Assembly (NCBI GenBank): GCA_002423905.1
Contig: DIVC01000072.1
Location: forward strand, 48,184-80,057
Origin: Idiomarina sp. UBA6142
Lineage (GTDB): Bacteria; Pseudomonadota; Gammaproteobacteria; Enterobacterales; Alteromonadaceae
DNA: 31,874 bases
Direction of reading: 5' to 3'
The translations under genes and the position numbers were made by a program. Positions 1 to 9,499 of this stretch are shown here, in pieces; position 1 is the first letter of the stretch; every line of letters begins with the position of its first letter. Below the pieces are notes generated by a model, which searched no databases, had not been told where the DNA came from, and saw nothing but the letters and a program-made list of their open reading frames with translations.

Positions 1-290
1 ACTAACTCAATAAATTGCTCTAACGCGCTCTCACGGTTGGCTAGTTGACTTCGTGATTCTTGGCATTTGATGATGATTTTACCGCTTTGGGTAATGCGGT
101 GATCGGCTTTGCCAAGCAGCCGTTGCTGATACAGTTCAGGCAGGCTAGATGCCCGAATATCAAAAATTAATTGCGCCGCCGTCGACACTTTATTGACGTT
201 TTGCCCACCAGCGCCGCTGGAGCGGATAAATTGCCACTCCAGTTCACTGTCATCAATGCTGACTGTTTCCGTGATTACCAGCTGTGCCAT
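1..290 (-). CDS. arfB: Peptidyl-tRNA hydrolase ArfB (alternative ribosome-rescue factor), 3' part cut by window edge
   Basis: The visible N-terminal 96 residues carry a release-factor-type GGQ motif (SSGAGGQNVNKVST, GGQ at about residues 28-30). In this family GGQ catalyses hydrolysis of peptidyl-tRNA in the ribosomal A site. ArfB proteins are about 140 residues: a GGQ domain, then a basic tail that enters the empty mRNA channel. That tail lies beyond base 1 and cannot be checked here. The ATG at 290 follows the recD stop (TAA, 293-291) with no base between them, so the gene is very probably translated with recD by coupling. The upstream GGGGA stretch is only a weak ribosome-binding site. The start MAQLVIT matches the usual short lead into the GGQ domain. 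PrfH or a full release factor would be longer or have further domains, so ArfB is preferred. Confidence 0.88.
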   Translation of the reverse strand, partial: MAQLVITETVSIDDSELEWQFIRSSGAGGQNVNKVSTAAQLIFDIRASSLPELYQQRLLGKADHRITQSGKIIIKCQESRSQLANRESALEQFIEL

Positions 291-2246
291 TTAGTGCTGT
301 TCCCCACCCTCAGCAATCAAACCGCCAATGCGGTCGACTCGTTTTTTCACGGTCCGCAGAATGACCTCTGGTTTGGCGCAGATCAAGGTCAGTTGTTGGC
401 GCGCTCGAGTCACTCCAGTGTAAAGTAACTCCTTGGTCAACACCGGCGTATCATGCTCAGGCAGCACCACCACGGTATGGGCAAATTCTGACCCCTGCGA
501 CTTATGCACAGTCATGGCGTAGACCGTCTCATAATGGCTTAATCGACTTGGTAATAGCCAGCGAATTCCTTGCTGTTGATCAAGAAATACCACCCGTATC
601 GGTGCGTTCTCACTGACCTGCACGGCAATACCAATATCACCATTTCGCAAATCAATATTATAGTCATTACGAGTCACCATAATGGGGCGACCATGATACC
701 AGGTGCTGTCCTGTTGATTTGGGTGCAACCACTGCTTAATCGTTTGGTTTAGATGATGCATACCCCAGTCACCATGGTTCACAGCGGTCAGCACTTGGAA
801 CTGGCTAAACTGCTCAAGTAGCGCCCCTGCCCAGGCATCCAGAGCGGCGGCGTCGGCAGTGGTGGGCGGTGTTAGTAACTGCAGATAATCATGCATACCT
901 TGCTGCACCAATTGGCGTACGCTGGTGTGCTGCCATTGCGCTGGATTGAGATAACGAATGTTGGCGAACTGTGGTGCTGCCAACTGGCCATCGCGTTGCT
1001 GCTGCAACCAGTGACCGAGCCAGTCACTGCGCTGATGATTGATCTCATCAGCCAACTTGCCGATGCCTTGCTCCGCATTAAAGCGGCGACTTTCACGTAA
1101 CATCACGGTGTGTTGGTGATAGTGGGCACTGGCAAGCAAACTCTGTGGATCAGCATGCACTTGTCTCGGCAGTGCTTGTCCGGTTGCGGCTTGCAACCAG
1201 TCCACCAGCTCTGGCTGATAGTTGCCTAATTCAGCATCGCGGCACAGCTGGCCTAAAATAGCGCCGGCACCCACTGATGCTAGTTGATCTTTGTCACCTA
1301 ATAAAATGAGTGTGGTGTGCTCAGGTAAGGCATCCAACAGCGCAGCCATCATCTCGACATCAATCATCGACGCTTCATCCACGATAACGACATCAGCAAG
1401 CAGCGGATTACTTGCGTTGCGTTTAAAAAAACGCGAGTTAGGTTGGCTACCCAATAGCCGATGTAAGGTAACTGCGGTGGCATCCAGATCACCTAAGCGG
1501 CTGTCGAATTTAACCATAGTAGTCAACTCGTTGCCGATCGATTCGGTCATGCGTGCTGCCGCTTTACCGGTCGGTGCGGCTAATTTAACCTGTAATGGTT
1601 GCTGACCTTTATGTAGTTGATACAAGGTGGCTAATAAACGCACTACGGTATAGGTTTTACCAGTTCCTGGGCCACCAGTGATAATACTAAAGCCGCTTCG
1701 CAGCGCCATGGCACAAGCGAGTTTCTGCCAGCTAAATTTATCGCCGAACAGGTTTTGCAAGACTCGCTGTACGTTGGCGCTATCGCGCTTTGGTTGGCGG
1801 GCCATGCGCTGCGCCAGATCAGCCTTAATATGCTGTTCATAGCGCCAAAAACGGCGCAGATAAAGTCGTTCATTAGCCACCCAAGCCAACGGCGCGTGCT
1901 CCGCTGCCCGGGTTGCCTCAGCGGAAACTAAGGCCTGTTGCAACTCGGTGGCACTCACACCCGCCAGCAACTGCTGCGGCCGCGGGCAAAGCTGCATACT
2001 CTCGGCGCTGGCAAATTCTGGTGGCAACTGCAAGTAACTGTCGCTGTCGGCTAGCATGAGCGACAGATCCAAACACGGATGACCGCGACCAAGCTGATGA
2101 CTGGCTAAGCCGGCCAACAGCGCCACCCACTGGCTATCATGCGGCGCATTATCGGCAATAAATTTAGCAAACTGGAAGTCGAGGGCACGGATCCAGCCCT
2201 GTTGCTGCCACAATTGCATCACCTGCATTGGTTGCATAGCTGGCAT
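291..2246 (-). CDS. recD: Exodeoxyribonuclease V subunit alpha RecD (5'-3' helicase)
   Basis: This is the fast 5'-3' motor of RecBCD, which unwinds double-strand ends and regulates Chi response. The 651-residue protein is slightly longer than E. coli RecD (about 608). It shows the superfamily 1B helicase motifs in order: Walker A GGPGTGKT at 191-198, Walker B VIVDEAS at about 287-293, GDKDQLASVGAG at 317-328, and the C-terminal MTVHKSQG (578-585) and YTGVTRAR (609-616). The about 140-residue N-terminal region before the helicase core is the part that normally contacts RecC. The ATG overlaps the recB stop by one base (TGATG), and GGAG sits 8 nt upstream, so this start is well supported although other Met codons follow within 10 residues. 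It is the third gene of recC-recB-recD and runs directly into arfB. Confidence 0.97.
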   Translation of the reverse strand: MPAMQPMQVMQLWQQQGWIRALDFQFAKFIADNAPHDSQWVALLAGLASHQLGRGHPCLDLSLMLADSDSYLQLPPEFASAESMQLCPRPQQLLAGVSATELQQALVSAEATRAAEHAPLAWVANERLYLRRFWRYEQHIKADLAQRMARQPKRDSANVQRVLQNLFGDKFSWQKLACAMALRSGFSIITGGPGTGKTYTVVRLLATLYQLHKGQQPLQVKLAAPTGKAAARMTESIGNELTTMVKFDSRLGDLDATAVTLHRLLGSQPNSRFFKRNASNPLLADVVIVDEASMIDVEMMAALLDALPEHTTLILLGDKDQLASVGAGAILGQLCRDAELGNYQPELVDWLQAATGQALPRQVHADPQSLLASAHYHQHTVMLRESRRFNAEQGIGKLADEINHQRSDWLGHWLQQQRDGQLAAPQFANIRYLNPAQWQHTSVRQLVQQGMHDYLQLLTPPTTADAAALDAWAGALLEQFSQFQVLTAVNHGDWGMHHLNQTIKQWLHPNQQDSTWYHGRPIMVTRNDYNIDLRNGDIGIAVQVSENAPIRVVFLDQQQGIRWLLPSRLSHYETVYAMTVHKSQGSEFAHTVVVLPEHDTPVLTKELLYTGVTRARQQLTLICAKPEVILRTVKKRVDRIGGLIAEGGEQH

Positions 2247-5200
2247 CAGCAGCGCTCCTCTGGTGTGGCATGAATAGCAGTAGGCTGACCGCTAAACATA
2301 GTCGCTAATTGCTCAATCAACTGGCGCGGTGGTCGCTCAGTGTAAACGCCTGCGCTCTCATGCTGATAACCACGCATAAACACATACACCGCGCCACCAA
2401 CATGGGTATCGTAATCGTAGTCGTCACCTAATCGAGCTTGCAGCAATTTGTGCACTGCTACCAGGTAGATGACGTACTGCAAGTCATAACGACTGGCTAA
2501 TATTTTGTCGCGCATTGTACTGTAGTCATAACTGCTGCTATCTGGCCCGAGATAGTTCGATTTGTAATCGAGCACATAGTAACGGCCTTGGTACTCAAAT
2601 AAGAGGTCGATAAAACCCTTGAGCATACCGTTCAGTTGTTTTGCTTGCAGCGCAGGTCGGCTGATACCCGGGTGCACATGGCTGGCAACCAAGCGATCCA
2701 GCGCTTGCGTATCAACATGATGGGTAGCAAACCAAAATTCAGGTTCTGCTTGATAGTTCGTCAGCTGTGCCAAACTGAGCCGGCCATGCTGTGCAGGTAA
2801 CTCGAATGGTACCGTTAAAAAATCAGCAAACCAATGGCTCAGTGCTGGCATATGCGGCTGCCATTGCGGCAACCCACATAGCTTAGTCAGTAACTGTTGG
2901 CGCACATTGGCGTCACCAGCCACCCGAGCAAACCCCGCTAACGCAGCTGCCTCGAGTAAGTTATGCAACAAAGTACCGGGCTCTGCGCCTTTGGCAAAAC
3001 TGTGAATAGTGTCGACGGCTGGATAACGCACAGTGCCCGCCTCATCGCTCGCCACCATCAATGCTGCACTATGCTGCTCTTCCAGCAGATTAGCGCTATC
3101 GGCATCGTCAACCGAACTCAGGGTATCACTATAGGTCAGCGCGCTGTAACTACTCACCGACCACGGCTCAAACCGATGTTGCTTGGGCATTTCACAACAA
3201 TGCTCAACGCTACCCTTAGCGCCCACGTGCGCTTCATAGCGGTGCAGCGCAGTGGTTTTCTCAACCACGTGCACTGGCGCTGCAGAGTTATTCAGTAATT
3301 GCTGGATATCGCTACCTTTAGCATTGATTTGCCCACTAGCTAAATAGCTTAACGCTGAGGCAGACCAGTCTTTAAACCGCGCAAGACCAATAAAGGTAGC
3401 GTATTGCGCCCGCGTTACCGCCACGTAGAGCTTGCGTAAGTCTTCTGCTAAGCGCTCGCGATCAGCCTGGTCGTAAGCGACATTGTCATCCTTGCTGTAT
3501 ACCAGCCGCAATTGCCCCTGCTCATCGTGGTACCGCGCTGGCAATCGCAGTCGATACTCACGGCTTCGGCAATAACTGATAAATGGCAAGAACACGAGCG
3601 GGAACTGCAGGCCTTTTGATTTGTGAATAGTGATCACTTGCACTAATTTACTATCACTCTCTAAGCGCACTTGCTGCTCTTCACTATCGGTGCTATTCCC
3701 GTCACTTTTGCAGGCTTCAATATGTTCGTCTAAATACCGCAACAAGCCGGTCATACCCTCAACTTGGCGCATCTGCTGCTGCAATAGTTCGGCCAAATGC
3801 AGAGCGTCGGTTAGCTGTCGTTCACCGTGATCAAGGTCATCCAGTAACCGAGCTGGTAGCGCAAAGTCATGGTACAAACGCTGCAGCATAGCGAGCACAC
3901 CTTGGCGCTGCCAGATCTGATGATAACTGGCGAATTGATCGGCGCGCTGATCCCAGCTGCGCTCATCTTGTTTGAGTTGCTCTAACTCAGCTAGGCTCAA
4001 ATGCAGCAAGTCAGTCGCTAACGCAGCCCGCAATAGTTGCGGATCACGGGGGCTGGCACAGGCACGCAGAATAATAAGTAGATCCCGAGCTAACGGGCCA
4101 GCAAAAACCGAATCACGATCAGACAGATAGACTGATGGAATCTGGCGTTTGCGCAATGCTGCGCGAATCACTCGTGCTTCACTGCCACTATTGACCAATA
4201 CCGCCATGTCAGCCGGCTGCACCCGTTTGAGCTGACCATTGTTTGCCATAAAGCCAGTTTCAGTGCCATTCAACAAGGCTACCATGTGCTCGGCACAATG
4301 TTCGGCAAGGCGGTCTAATAGGTTATCTTTAGTGGCCTTTTCGGTATCCAAGTCAGCGAACCATTGCAGCGCTGGAGCGGAGTGCCCATCAATCTGCCAC
4401 TGTCGCTTAAGACCGTTAGCAGCCACCTCAATAAACGGCACTGGATCGTGGTCTTGTTGCTTAAATAGAAAAGCACCGGCGGCATAGTCATTGGCTGGTA
4501 AAAATAAGCTGTTACTGGCTGCCACCATGGCCTCGGTCGAGCGATAGTTGACTGCTAACGTGTAATGCCGTGGGCTGGTATCACGCCGCGCCTGCAAGTA
4601 CGTATAAATATCGGCATCGCGGAAGGAATAAATCGCCTGCTTCGGATCACCAATCAAGAAGATGCCAGTCTGTGGATAGGGATCGGCGAGGCGATAAATG
4701 GCATCAAAAATGGCGTACTGCGTCGGATCGGTATCTTGGAACTCGTCAATCATGGCGATTGGAAATTGCTGCCGAATTAACTCGGCTAAACGCCCGCCAT
4801 GGCGGCCTTGCAGAGCCTGCTTGAGGCGCGTCAACATATCATCAAAACCAATCTCTGCCCGCTGTGCCTGTAGCTCAGCGAAACGCTGGCGCAGCCATAA
4901 TGCAGCATGCTCGAGTACTCCGGTCGCATAGTCGGGTAACTGATCATACGCATGGTGTAAGTCTACTAACGCTTGCCACAGCGGCAGATGTAATAGCGGA
5001 TCATCACTACGCGGCTGTTTCAAAACCTCAAACAGGCCGTCGGCGGTTAACCGGGCCCATGCCTTGTCGCTTAATACCGGAACCAGAGCCGCATGGTCCT
5101 GATTCAGCTCAGTAGCCCACTCACGGAGCGTGGCAAACCAACCCGCGCCCCAGCCCCGCTGAAATTTATTGCCATAGATGCTTTTGCTGGCCCAATACTG

Positions 5201-5971
5201 CTCGAGTTGCTGCCATGCTTGATCAAGCCAAACCAGCCACGGCTTACCATGATGGTCATGACGTAACTGCTGTTCCGCCTGTTGATAGCGCGCCAACAAC
5301 TGCTGTGGTGTGAGGAGTGACTGCTGACCAGAGTTTGCCGCCGCTACCGTGCTAAGTAATCGCACCTTATTATAAAGCTGTTGCGGACTCTGCAGCACAT
5401 CACCGAGACGCTGGTAATTGCGGCTTTCAGCAGCGCTTAACAGTTGCACATGATTACGCCAATAATCGCGCGCCACACTGAGCCATAGCTGTTTGGTATC
5501 GGTATTGAGCTGCTGAGTAAACAAGCTACCGCTGGCAAATGCATGTTCTCGCAACATTCTATTACACCAGCCATGAATGGTATGCACTGCGGCTTCATCC
5601 ATGGCTTGGGCAGCGTCTTCAAGCCGCTGCGCCAGCATTGGCCACTGCTGCTGATCCGAGTAATCAGCGGCTAATTGCTGCAACAACTCATCAGCGCCGG
5701 TTAGTTGACCACGAAAGAATCGTGCAGCTTCGCTTAAGCGTGCTCGAATACGGTCACGGAGCTCTTCAGTTGCCGCTTCAGTGAAGGTCACCACTAACAA
5801 TTCGCTGGGTTGCAGGGCGCGGCCGAAACGCTGCTGTTCAGCACCATGATTAAGCACCAACCGCACGTACAAGGCCGCTATCGTATAGGTTTTACCGGTC
5901 CCGGCACTGGCTTCTATTAAGCGGCTATGGTGTAGTGGAAAGCTTAATGTGTGGAGCGTTTCAACAGCCAT
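2246..5971 (-). CDS. recB: Exodeoxyribonuclease V subunit beta RecB (3'-5' helicase and nuclease)
   Basis: This is the RecBCD subunit with a UvrD-like 3'-5' helicase and the only nuclease domain; it also loads RecA after Chi. With the start chosen here it has 1241 residues (E. coli 1180). Visible motifs: Walker A ASAGTGKT at 21-28, motif II IDEFQDTD at about 408-415, GDPKQAIYSFRDAD, ITIHKSKGLQFP and LYVAVTRAQ. The C-terminal nuclease keeps FID (D1122) and LDYK (D1135, K1137), with the same 13-residue spacing as D1067/D1080 of E. coli RecB. The upstream HNLLEAA region probably supplies the nuclease His. The frame is open to 6034, but the ATG at 5971 is preferred: it has GGAGG 9 nt upstream, lies 1 nt after the recC stop (TAACATG), and begins at the family-like N-terminus MAVETLH. 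Confidence 0.96.
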   Translation of the reverse strand: MAVETLHTLSFPLHHSRLIEASAGTGKTYTIAALYVRLVLNHGAEQQRFGRALQPSELLVVTFTEAATEELRDRIRARLSEAARFFRGQLTGADELLQQLAADYSDQQQWPMLAQRLEDAAQAMDEAAVHTIHGWCNRMLREHAFASGSLFTQQLNTDTKQLWLSVARDYWRNHVQLLSAAESRNYQRLGDVLQSPQQLYNKVRLLSTVAAANSGQQSLLTPQQLLARYQQAEQQLRHDHHGKPWLVWLDQAWQQLEQYWASKSIYGNKFQRGWGAGWFATLREWATELNQDHAALVPVLSDKAWARLTADGLFEVLKQPRSDDPLLHLPLWQALVDLHHAYDQLPDYATGVLEHAALWLRQRFAELQAQRAEIGFDDMLTRLKQALQGRHGGRLAELIRQQFPIAMIDEFQDTDPTQYAIFDAIYRLADPYPQTGIFLIGDPKQAIYSFRDADIYTYLQARRDTSPRHYTLAVNYRSTEAMVAASNSLFLPANDYAAGAFLFKQQDHDPVPFIEVAANGLKRQWQIDGHSAPALQWFADLDTEKATKDNLLDRLAEHCAEHMVALLNGTETGFMANNGQLKRVQPADMAVLVNSGSEARVIRAALRKRQIPSVYLSDRDSVFAGPLARDLLIILRACASPRDPQLLRAALATDLLHLSLAELEQLKQDERSWDQRADQFASYHQIWQRQGVLAMLQRLYHDFALPARLLDDLDHGERQLTDALHLAELLQQQMRQVEGMTGLLRYLDEHIEACKSDGNSTDSEEQQVRLESDSKLVQVITIHKSKGLQFPLVFLPFISYCRSREYRLRLPARYHDEQGQLRLVYSKDDNVAYDQADRERLAEDLRKLYVAVTRAQYATFIGLARFKDWSASALSYLASGQINAKGSDIQQLLNNSAAPVHVVEKTTALHRYEAHVGAKGSVEHCCEMPKQHRFEPWSVSSYSALTYSDTLSSVDDADSANLLEEQHSAALMVASDEAGTVRYPAVDTIHSFAKGAEPGTLLHNLLEAAALAGFARVAGDANVRQQLLTKLCGLPQWQPHMPALSHWFADFLTVPFELPAQHGRLSLAQLTNYQAEPEFWFATHHVDTQALDRLVASHVHPGISRPALQAKQLNGMLKGFIDLLFEYQGRYYVLDYKSNYLGPDSSSYDYSTMRDKILASRYDLQYVIYLVAVHKLLQARLGDDYDYDTHVGGAVYVFMRGYQHESAGVYTERPPRQLIEQLATMFSGQPTAIHATPEERC

Positions 5972-5972
5972 G

Positions 5973-8900
5973 TTACACAACCTCCGAAACATTTTTTTCA
6001 TTCTGACGCATCGATAAGGTGCGATAGGCGGCAACCACCAGCGGCCGATACAATTGTTGCGCTATCTGTGCATATTCGGGTTGCGCAATAAGCTCTGCGT
6101 ACTCTTTATAGAACCGCGCCAAATAAGGCACATTGAACCGATGCGGTGATTTGATATAGCTGCCATGGGCAAACAGTTCGGCTAATTTACTACCACCATC
6201 AGCGTCGGGTTGATCATGCTTGAGAAAGTCCTCAGCCTTCGCATAGTTGCTTTGCCATGCTTGATAGACGGTCTCAAAGTCAACCGCCAACGGCTGCTGA
6301 TAACCCTTGAGCACCCAACCCAACAAAATTTCCAGATAGTGTTGCGCTACCGCTTTCGCCATCACCGGAAACTCAATACAGCCGGGCATGCCGATAATGA
6401 CGGTATGCGCGGGTTGCGAGCAGTTCAAAACCACATGCTGGAGCCATTCCAATAAAACTTTACCCAACTTGGCGGCTTTTATGTCGCCATCGTCGCCGAT
6501 CTTGCTGGCGGACACTCGTAATAACAATAATTCACCAGCGCTATTGGTACGAACTCCGGTAAGGTTATCCTGCAGCAGCAATTGCTGATCCAATTCGGGC
6601 ACATGCATGCTATGCACAACAGGCTGCATGCTGAGTTCCTGCGGGTAATCTTGTATCCACTGCTGCAGCTGCTGTTGCACTAACTCCAAGTCGTTCAATA
6701 ACTGTTCGGCTACCAGTGCTCCAGCAGCTCCGCTCGGGAGTTGCCCTTGACGTTGCAAGTTGTGTAAACGACGCTCGGTTACTTCACGCCAACTATCGCT
6801 GTCATCAGCGCTGGTCATCAGCACCAACAATTGCTGCAGCAGCGGAGCCTTAAGCTGCCACAGTTCCAAGCCATTCAACACCAACGCTTCATCATCTTCC
6901 GCGCGTAACTGCTGCTGGTGAAAATACACTGAGAAGCGCTGGTTGAACAGCAAGCGCGCTGGCTCGCGCAAAAAATCAGCTAATTGTTTCAAGTTAATTG
7001 GGGTATCCGGTAACCACATCGGTAACACTTCATGTGCCGCTGCTTGCCACTGCTGATGTGCTCGTTGCCATTCATGTGCATAACTAAATAATGATCGCTG
7101 CTGCGCTTGGAAGTAATCGGCATGAAACGGCTGCATGCGATGTTCTTGAACCAACTGATCAGCGCCCCAACCCAAGCTGAGATGTTCCAATAACTGACTC
7201 AACAACACCGAGGGTGGGCGTGAGCTATTGTCACGAATACTGCGGCCCTGCCAACTGACATAAAATTGTTCACGGGCAGATAATAACGCTTCCAAGAATA
7301 AATAGCGGTCGTCATCACGGCGCGAACGATCACCGGGCTGGTAATCGTGTGCCATTAAATCAAAATCATACGGCTTTTGGCTGCGCGGATAAGCACCGTC
7401 GTTCATACCCAGTAAACACACGCGACGAAATGGAATAGCCCGCATCGGCATAAGCGTAGCAAAGTTGACACTGCCAGCGAGAAAGCGTTGCTGCAATTGC
7501 ATCTGATCGACGTGCCCCAGCCAACTTTCTTGTACCACGGTGCGCGGCAGCAACTGGCTATAGCCAGCCTCTTCGCAACATTGCCACCAGTGCAATAACT
7601 GCTGCTGTAAATTGGCCAGCAGCAGCAAATCGGCATCATCACTGACGCTAAAAAAGTCTGTTAATAACTGCTGTAACAGTGATAACCATTGGCTAGCAGT
7701 TTGCGCATGTTCGAGTTGTTGATAGTAGTGCTGCAAGGTATCGAGCAGTTGGGCCAAGGCACCCACTGAGGCGGCCTCTAGACCACCTACCTCAGCAAAT
7801 GGCACCATACTATGCCAGGCTTCATCGTCATGCTCGGGCTGCCCTAAGGCATAACCCAGCAACATCCGTTGCAGACCAAAATGCCACGTATGCAAACCTT
7901 GGTTGGCGGCAATGCCAAGCTGTTGGCGGTGCTCGGCATGCAAGCCCCAACGAATACCAGCCGCGTATATCCACTGCTGCAACAGCGGCAGTTGCTCCGC
8001 TGTTAAGCCAAAGCGTTGCTGCAACGCTGGAACCTGCAATAAATCGAGCACATCACTCATACTCAAGCGGCCATGGCGAATGCTGAGGATTTGCTCGAGC
8101 GCAATCAGCAGTGGGTTACGCTTGCGCTGCCCCTGATCGGCAAGGGTATAGGGTATGTAGCGCGGATCATCGCGCTCAATACGACCAAATACTGCTTCGA
8201 TATGCGCGGCATAATCATCAATATTGGGCACCATGACCATCACATCACGCGGCTTTAAGCTGCTATCGGCGGCAAAAGCAGCCAACAAATGGTCATGCAA
8301 TATTTCCACTTCGCGTTGCGCGCTATGGGCACAGTTAATCACTATCGAGTCATCCGCCGCTTGGTGCGCTGGCCAATGTTGTTTGGTTTCGGTTAGGGTG
8401 CGCAAATGCAGAATATCGTCATGCAGCTGTTGTAATAAATTCTCAGGTGTTGGCGAATCAAATAAGTCAAAATTTAATTCGTTAAAATGTTCGGCCTTAA
8501 TGCGGGTTTCATCAAATACATCTAATAACCGAATGTAATCTCGACCTTGCTTACCCCAAGCAGCTAACAACGGATGACCATGAACATGCAACTCATCGAG
8601 GTTGGCGGTAGCAGCCATACCTGGTTTAAAAGCGCGCCGTTGCTCGACAATGTCGGCCCAGTGATATTGGCTGGGGTTATGCACACATAACACAACTTGG
8701 CAGCACCCCTTAAGAGCATCCAATAATTGCAGAATTTGCTGCGGTAAGCTGGAAATACCAAACACAATGATCCGCGGCGGTACCCCTGGCGGACGGGTGG
8801 CTGGAGTGAGTTGTTGTGCTGCAGCAATAAATGCTTGGTGCAGGCTAGCACGGTTGTTCCAACGTGCCTCACCAACATCAGCCATCAGTGCACGCCACAA

Positions 8901-9416
8901 GGCTGGCTGCCAGCTATTATCGCCTTTTGCTGGCTGATCATCGCTAGCGGCCCAGGCGGCCAACCACTGCGGGCGATACATTTGATATTGATCGTACAGG
9001 TCGGCTAAACGTTCGGCCAACTGATACAATTTGCGCTGGTCAGGATCATCAGCAACATAGTCGCGCAATGGTTCAAAGCGCGCATCTGCCAGTTGCTCCG
9101 GCAGCAGCCGCATGATGCGCCAGACTAAACGGTTTTTGTCGAACGGTGAACTAGTCGGCAGATCGTCACCCAGTACCGCGCGGTATAATTGCCACTGCAA
9201 GCGCGCTGGTAAAGTCACTTGCAACATCGCCGCTATACCCACTTGCTGGGCTAGATTAATCTTCAGCCATTGGGCAATACCATTGGATTGCACCAACACT
9301 GTTTCGGTGCTGAGCGGGTCGAGAGGGTAGCTCCTTGTGAGACGCACCACTAAATCGGTCAGTTCCTCTAACCTATGGCTGTGCGCAACTATAAATCCTG
9401 GGGTTAATTCACTCAT
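5973..9416 (-). CDS. recC: Exodeoxyribonuclease V subunit gamma RecC (Chi recognition)
   Basis: RecC is the scaffold of RecBCD. It splits the duplex and scans the 3' strand for Chi through inactive helicase-like domains. The 1147-residue protein (E. coli 1122) opens with the RecC-like FIVAHSHRLEEL and VLVQSNGIAQWLK and has an internal FRRVCLLGMNDGAYPR segment typical of the family. I see no intact Walker A, as expected for RecC. GAGGA lies 6 nt before the ATG at 9416. It heads the recC-recB-recD order with no ptrA between recC and recB, unlike E. coli. An 83-bp gap separates it from the lipoprotein gene upstream on the same strand, so the promoter is either in that gap or further upstream. 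Confidence 0.96.
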   Translation of the reverse strand: MSELTPGFIVAHSHRLEELTDLVVRLTRSYPLDPLSTETVLVQSNGIAQWLKINLAQQVGIAAMLQVTLPARLQWQLYRAVLGDDLPTSSPFDKNRLVWRIMRLLPEQLADARFEPLRDYVADDPDQRKLYQLAERLADLYDQYQMYRPQWLAAWAASDDQPAKGDNSWQPALWRALMADVGEARWNNRASLHQAFIAAAQQLTPATRPPGVPPRIIVFGISSLPQQILQLLDALKGCCQVVLCVHNPSQYHWADIVEQRRAFKPGMAATANLDELHVHGHPLLAAWGKQGRDYIRLLDVFDETRIKAEHFNELNFDLFDSPTPENLLQQLHDDILHLRTLTETKQHWPAHQAADDSIVINCAHSAQREVEILHDHLLAAFAADSSLKPRDVMVMVPNIDDYAAHIEAVFGRIERDDPRYIPYTLADQGQRKRNPLLIALEQILSIRHGRLSMSDVLDLLQVPALQQRFGLTAEQLPLLQQWIYAAGIRWGLHAEHRQQLGIAANQGLHTWHFGLQRMLLGYALGQPEHDDEAWHSMVPFAEVGGLEAASVGALAQLLDTLQHYYQQLEHAQTASQWLSLLQQLLTDFFSVSDDADLLLLANLQQQLLHWWQCCEEAGYSQLLPRTVVQESWLGHVDQMQLQQRFLAGSVNFATLMPMRAIPFRRVCLLGMNDGAYPRSQKPYDFDLMAHDYQPGDRSRRDDDRYLFLEALLSAREQFYVSWQGRSIRDNSSRPPSVLLSQLLEHLSLGWGADQLVQEHRMQPFHADYFQAQQRSLFSYAHEWQRAHQQWQAAAHEVLPMWLPDTPINLKQLADFLREPARLLFNQRFSVYFHQQQLRAEDDEALVLNGLELWQLKAPLLQQLLVLMTSADDSDSWREVTERRLHNLQRQGQLPSGAAGALVAEQLLNDLELVQQQLQQWIQDYPQELSMQPVVHSMHVPELDQQLLLQDNLTGVRTNSAGELLLLRVSASKIGDDGDIKAAKLGKVLLEWLQHVVLNCSQPAHTVIIGMPGCIEFPVMAKAVAQHYLEILLGWVLKGYQQPLAVDFETVYQAWQSNYAKAEDFLKHDQPDADGGSKLAELFAHGSYIKSPHRFNVPYLARFYKEYAELIAQPEYAQIAQQLYRPLVVAAYRTLSMRQNEKNVSEVV

Positions 9417-9499
9417 TGCTAGTCCTCTCTATGCATGCATTCATCCTACCCAAACATGCACCTGCAGACTAGCAGCGATTTGCGACAGAATGCGTCGCG

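Noticed and set aside
5972..6034. N-terminal extension of RecB from the upstream start at 6034
   Set aside because: It lies inside the recC coding end and is not family-like. The ATG at 5971 has GGAGG at proper spacing and stop-start coupling with recC.
9481..9499. Hairpin GCGAC-N7-GTCGC after the lipoprotein gene as a terminator
   Set aside because: A 5-bp stem without a T-run is too weak; recC may be read from upstream or from its own promoter in the gap.
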